From: Streptomyces sp. M41(2017)
GTDB lineage: Bacteria; Actinomycetota; Actinomycetes; Streptomycetales; Streptomycetaceae
DNA length: 64,000 nt
Direction of reading: 5' to 3'
NCBI RefSeq assembly: GCF_002078175.1
Contig: NZ_MWFK01000001.1
Span: 4,030,001 to 4,094,000 of the forward strand
In this document: positions 60,342 to 64,000 of the stretch, piece after piece
Numbering within the stretch: position 1 is the first letter of the stretch
Layout: every line of letters starts with the position of its first letter
The notes under the pieces: generated by a model
What the model saw: only the letters and a program-made list of their open reading frames with translations
What the model was told of the DNA's origin: nothing
Database searches by the model: none
Made by a program: the position numbers and the translations under genes

Positions 60342-60623
60342 TCAGACGGTCTCGGGGAGCTCGTCGAGCCCCTCGGCGACCAGCTTCGCCAGGCGGTCGA
60401 GGGCGGCGTCCGCACCCTCGGCGTCCGACGCGAGGACGATCTCCTCGCCGCCCTGGGCGCCCAGACCGAGGACCGCCAGCATGGAGGCCGCGTTGACGGG
60501 GTTGCCGTCGGCCTTGGCGATCGTCACGGGGACGCCGGAGGCCGTCGTGGCCCGGACGAAGATGGAGGCGGGGCGGGCGTGGAGGCCCTCAGCCCAGCCG
60601 ACGTTGACGCGGCGCTCAGCCAT
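60342..60623 (-). CDS. ptsH: HPr phosphocarrier of the sugar phosphotransferase system
   Basis: 93 residues. The PEP-dependent phosphorylation site is H15 in GLHARPAS. The regulatory-serine region is NAASMLAVLGLG (S47). HPr passes phosphate from enzyme I to sugar-specific EIIA proteins. ATG at 60623-60621 follows a GAAGGGCAGC site. The position between a GntR-family gene and the divergent acetyltransferase matches S. coelicolor ptsH. The residues around serine 47 resemble those of Streptomyces HPr, where kinase control is not established. Confidence 0.95.
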   Translation of the reverse strand: MAERRVNVGWAEGLHARPASIFVRATTASGVPVTIAKADGNPVNAASMLAVLGLGAQGGEEIVLASDAEGADAALDRLAKLVAEGLDELPETV

Positions 60624-60800
60624 GTGATGCTGCCCTTCAGCTGTTCAGGGTTGTCTAGACCAGTGTCCCATATCGTGAAGCCTGCCCGGACGGCACTGTC
60701 TCCGGCCCACGAGCAGCGTCCCACCGCGGCCCCGGTACGACGCCCGTTCCGCCCAGACTGCCTCGCGCCGTTGTCGTACGCGAGCCGTAGTCTGGGGCGC

Positions 60801-63638
60801 ATGCAGACCCCGTCGGACCGGCACGAGTACCCCGCGCACTGGGAGGCCGACGTGGTGCTGCGCGACGGCGGCACCGCGCGCGTCAGGCCCATCACGGTCG
60901 ACGACGCGGAACGTCTCGTCAGCTTCTACGAGCAGGTGTCGGACGAGTCGAAGTACTACCGCTTCTTCGCGCCCTACCCCCGGCTCTCCGCCAAGGACGT
61001 CCACCGTTTCACGCACCACGACTTCGTCGACCGGGTGGGCCTCGCGGCCACGGTCGGCGGCGAGTTCATCGCCACGGTGCGGTACGACCGGATCGACGCC
61101 CGGGGCCTGCCCGCGTCCGCGCCCGCCGACGAGGCGGAGGTCGCCTTCCTCGTGCAGGACGCCCATCAGGGCCGCGGTGTCGCCTCGGCCCTCCTCGAAC
61201 ACGTCGCGGCCGTGGCCCGCGAGCGCGGGATCCGTCGGTTCGCCGCCGAGGTGCTGCCCGCGAACAACAAGATGATCAAGGTGTTCACGGACGCCGGATA
61301 CACCCAGAAGCGCAGCTTCGAGGACGGTGTCGTACGCCTGGAGTTCGACCTCGAACCCACCGACCGCTCGCTCGCCGTGCAGCGCGCCCGGGAACAGCGC
61401 GCCGAGGCGCGGTCCGTCAAGCGGCTCCTGGCGCCCGGCTCCGTCGCCGTCATCGGGGCGGGGCGCACCCCGGGCGGAGTGGGCCGCAGCGTCCTCGACA
61501 ACCTCCGCGGGGCCGGCTTCACCGGCCGCCTGTACGCCGTGAACAGGGCACTGGAGGAGAAGGACCTCGACGGTGTCCCCGCGCACCGCTCCGTCCGGGA
61601 CATCGAGGAGCCCGTCGACCTCGCGGTCGTCGCCGTCCCCGCCGAGCAGGTCCTCGACGTCGTCAGCGAGTGCGGCGAACACGGGGTGCAGGGGCTCGTG
61701 GTCGTCTCCGCCGGGTACGCCGAGAGTGGCGTGGAGGGACGCGAGCGCCAGCGCGAGCTCGTCCGGCACGCGCGCACGTACGGGATGCGGATCATCGGGC
61801 CGAACGCCTTCGGCGTCATCAACACCTCACCGGAGGTGCGGCTGAACGCCTCCCTCGCCCCGGAGATGCCGCGTCCCGGACGGATCGGGCTCTTCGCGCA
61901 GTCCGGCGCCATCGGCATCGCCCTGCTCTCCCGGCTGCACCGCAGGGGCGGCGGCGTCACCGGAGTGACCGGCGTGTCGACCTTCATCTCCTCCGGCAAC
62001 CGGGCGGACGTGTCCGGCAACGACGTCCTCCAGTACTGGTTCGACGACCCGGACACCGACGTCGCCCTCATGTACCTCGAATCCATCGGCAACCCGCGCA
62101 AGTTCACCCGCCTCGCGCGCCGGACCGCCGCGGCGAAGCCACTGGTCGTGGTCCAGGGAGCGCGGCACGGCGGAGCGGCCCCCCAGGGACACGCCGTACG
62201 CGCCACGCGACTCCCGCACGCCACCGTCTCCGCCCTGCTGCGCCAGGCCGGCGTCATCCGCGTGGACACGATCACCGAACTCGTCGACGCGGGACTGCTG
62301 CTGGCCCGCCAGCCGCTCCCCAGGGGCCCCCGCGTGGCGATCGTCGGGAACTCGGAGTCGCTCGGCCTGCTGACCTACGACGCCTGCCTCGCCGAGGGTC
62401 TCCGGCCGCTGCCGCCGAAGGACCTGACCACGGCCGCCTCGGCGGCCGACTTCCACCGCGCGCTGTCGGACGCCCTCGCCGACGACGGCTGCGACGCCGT
62501 GGTCGTGACGGCCATCCCGGCGGTGGGGGAGACCTCCACCGCGGACGCCGCACTCGCCGAGGCGCTCCGCTCCTCCGCCGCGGCCGCCCCCGCCAAGCCC
62601 GTCCTCGTCGTGCACGTCGAGCTGGGCGGGCTCGCCGAGGCCCTCTCCGCCGCGGCCAGCACCGCCCCCCAGGCCGCCGAGGCGGCGACGGGCGGCGCGT
62701 CCGCCGCTTCCCGGCGCTTCCATCCCGCGGACGGGGCGCCGCCCGCCGAAGCGAGCGCCGACTCACCCGCGGACTCCCGGCTCATTCCCGCCTACCCCGC
62801 CGCCGAGCGCGCCGTCCGTGCCCTCGCGGAGGCAGTCAAGTACGCCCAGTGGCGGCTCGACGCCACCGAACCGGGCAAGGTCCCCGAGTACGAGGACATC
62901 GACGAGAAGGGGGCGGCCGAGCTGATCGACGGCCTCCTCGCGCGCGGAGAGGGACTGACCCTCGGCGGCGAGGACACCTGCGCCCTGCTCGGGCGGTACG
63001 GCATCGACGTGCACCGCGCGCTGCCCGCCTCCACCCCGGACGACGCCGTGGCCGCGGCGGACGCCATCGGCTACCCGGTGGCCCTCAAGACCACCGCACC
63101 GCACCTGCGGCACCGGGCCGACCTGGGCGGCGTCCGGCTGGACCTGGCGGATGAGGAGCAACTGCGCCGCGCATACGCGGAGTTGACCGAGCTGTTCGGG
63201 ACCCCCGCGGTGCTGCGCCCGGTCGTGCAGGGGATGGCGCCGCGCGGCGTCGACACAGTGGTCCGCGCGGTGATCGACCCGGCGGCCGGGGCGGTGCTCT
63301 CCTTCGGGCTGGCCGGAGCCGCCTCCGAGCTGCTCGGCGACACGGCGCACCGGCTGATCCCGGTCACGGACCGGGACGCGACCTCGCTGGTCCGGTCGAT
63401 CCGGACGGCACCGCTGCTGTTCGGCTGGCGCGGCTCCGCGCCGGTGGACACGGCGGCCCTCGAACAGCTGATGCTGCGGGTGTCCCGGCTGGTCGACGAT
63501 CACCCGGAGGTCGTGGCCGTCTCCCTGGAGCCCGTGGTGGTCGCCCCGACCGGCGTGAGCGTCCTGGGCGCCACGGTGCGGCTCGCCCGCGCCCCGATCC
63601 GGGACGACCTGGGCCCCCGCACCCTTCCCGTCGTGTGA
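60801..63638 (+). CDS. patA: PatA-type protein lysine acetyltransferase (GNAT + NDP-forming acyl-CoA synthetase-like)
   Basis: 945 residues. The GNAT domain is at the N-terminus (about 10-190: ARVRPITVDDAERLVSFYEQV, VAFLVQDAHQGRGVASALLEHVA, RFAAEVLPANNKMIKVFTDAGY). Then comes the CoA-binding and ligase-like half (VAVIGAGRTPGGVGRSVLDNLRGAGFTG; GLFAQSGAIG; ATP-grasp region ALLGRYGIDVHRALPA, VALKTTAPHLRHRADLGGV). This order, GNAT first, is the one described for Streptomyces lividans PatA, which acetylates and inactivates acyl-CoA synthetases. In the enteric Pat the order is reversed. The ligase-type catalytic histidine is not evident, so this half is probably regulatory. ATG 60801 is 7 nt after TAGTCT (leaderless). 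Confidence 0.9.
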   Translation: MQTPSDRHEYPAHWEADVVLRDGGTARVRPITVDDAERLVSFYEQVSDESKYYRFFAPYPRLSAKDVHRFTHHDFVDRVGLAATVGGEFIATVRYDRIDARGLPASAPADEAEVAFLVQDAHQGRGVASALLEHVAAVARERGIRRFAAEVLPANNKMIKVFTDAGYTQKRSFEDGVVRLEFDLEPTDRSLAVQRAREQRAEARSVKRLLAPGSVAVIGAGRTPGGVGRSVLDNLRGAGFTGRLYAVNRALEEKDLDGVPAHRSVRDIEEPVDLAVVAVPAEQVLDVVSECGEHGVQGLVVVSAGYAESGVEGRERQRELVRHARTYGMRIIGPNAFGVINTSPEVRLNASLAPEMPRPGRIGLFAQSGAIGIALLSRLHRRGGGVTGVTGVSTFISSGNRADVSGNDVLQYWFDDPDTDVALMYLESIGNPRKFTRLARRTAAAKPLVVVQGARHGGAAPQGHAVRATRLPHATVSALLRQAGVIRVDTITELVDAGLLLARQPLPRGPRVAIVGNSESLGLLTYDACLAEGLRPLPPKDLTTAASAADFHRALSDALADDGCDAVVVTAIPAVGETSTADAALAEALRSSAAAAPAKPVLVVHVELGGLAEALSAAASTAPQAAEAATGGASAASRRFHPADGAPPAEASADSPADSRLIPAYPAAERAVRALAEAVKYAQWRLDATEPGKVPEYEDIDEKGAAELIDGLLARGEGLTLGGEDTCALLGRYGIDVHRALPASTPDDAVAAADAIGYPVALKTTAPHLRHRADLGGVRLDLADEEQLRRAYAELTELFGTPAVLRPVVQGMAPRGVDTVVRAVIDPAAGAVLSFGLAGAASELLGDTAHRLIPVTDRDATSLVRSIRTAPLLFGWRGSAPVDTAALEQLMLRVSRLVDDHPEVVAVSLEPVVVAPTGVSVLGATVRLARAPIRDDLGPRTLPVV

Positions 63639-63795
63639 CTCCGACGGCCGCCCGCAGGTCTCCACCCGGCGGAGTGACGTCCGACCGCGCGCGGACCCGG
63701 CCGCCCGGTCCCCGGGCCGGATCCGTGGGACCCGTCCACCACCGACCCGCCCGAGCGGTGCCTCGCAGTCAGTGGGCCCCCGTAGGATGGACGTC

Positions 63796-64000
63796 ATGGC
63801 CAAGACCAGTACGACGACCCAGGGGCTGCGAGCGGCGATCGAGCGCAGCGGCTACTACCCGGCCCTCGTGGCCGAGGCGGTGGAGGCCGCGATCGGCGGC
63901 GACACCATCCGGTCGTACCTGGTCCATCAGGAGACGACGTTCGACGCGAACGAGGTGCGGCGCCACGTCACCGTGCTCGTCCTCACCGGCAACCGCTTCA
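63796..64000 (+). CDS. DUF5998 family protein, N-terminal part (3' end outside window)
   Basis: The first 68 codons are present: it begins AKTSTTTQGLRAAIERSGYYPALVAEAVEAAIG and continues TIRSYLVHQETTFDANEVRRHVTVLVLTGNRF. This matches the start of a conserved actinobacterial protein family (DUF5998) of about 190-200 residues with no known function. ATG 63796 is 7 nt after TAGGAT (63783-63788), so the transcript is probably leaderless. The gene continues past the window. Confidence 0.8.
   Translation, partial: MAKTSTTTQGLRAAIERSGYYPALVAEAVEAAIGGDTIRSYLVHQETTFDANEVRRHVTVLVLTGNRF

Overview
The window is a stretch of core chromosome from a high-GC actinomycete, almost certainly a Streptomyces. 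The evidence is the GC-saturated third codon positions, many GTG and TTG starts, probable leaderless promoters (a -10 hexamer 6-7 nt before the start codon), a WhiH-like sporulation regulator beside a HrdB-type principal sigma factor, and a gene order (dinG, lexA, nrdR, nrdJ ... whiH, hrdB, parE ... parC ... ptsH, patA) that matches, from memory, the S. coelicolor SCO5802-SCO5843 segment. I see no insertion sequence, prophage, CRISPR array, rRNA or tRNA.

Layout. 0-7.8 kb: tail of a siderophore-type acetyltransferase, then DNA damage and nucleotide supply: dinG, lexA with its SOS box, and nrdR-nrdJ behind two NrdR-box-like sites. 7.8-16.3 kb: a TerD protein, a YdbC-like protein, a histidine phosphatase with an ADP-ribosylglycohydrolase, a DUF4173 membrane protein, a DHA2 drug exporter divergent from a TetR regulator over two matching operators, and rnhB. 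16.3-25 kb: a helicase-tail-like protein, an unknown protein, a RecQ helicase with a phosphoribosyltransferase-like tail, a DUF4192 protein across a region with two DnaA boxes, and a glycogen-debranching-like protein. 25-31 kb: an NrtR-type Nudix regulator, a one-chain ABC transporter with an altered Walker A motif, whiH behind a WhiG-type promoter, a very strong terminator, then hrdB. 31-40 kb: a secreted trypsin-like protease, a zinc-ribbon protein, parE, a NarL-family two-component system, and a DUF485/acetate-type symporter pair.

39.8-46 kb is a transport and signalling block. A three-gene ABC importer is flanked by two paralogous CitB-type response regulators, only one of which has an adjacent CitA/DcuS-type kinase. 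46-50 kb holds a thioredoxin-like ferredoxin under an iron box, then a divergent pair of citrate-synthase-family genes. One of these carries an N-terminal helix-turn-helix, and the short gap between them contains overlapping AT-rich palindromes. I regard this as the most interesting locus: a candidate enzyme-derived autoregulator. 50-55 kb: two small actinobacterial proteins around short tandem repeats, a COG0523 metallochaperone and parC. 55-64 kb: an active/inactive M16 peptidase pair, a c-di-AMP (ydaO) riboswitch before a secreted M23 peptidase, a GntR regulator, ptsH, the PatA-type acetyltransferase and the start of a DUF5998 gene.

Most functions are assigned by family recognition and visible motifs. 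Start codons were chosen by ribosome-binding sites, leaderless promoters or family length. No database search was run.
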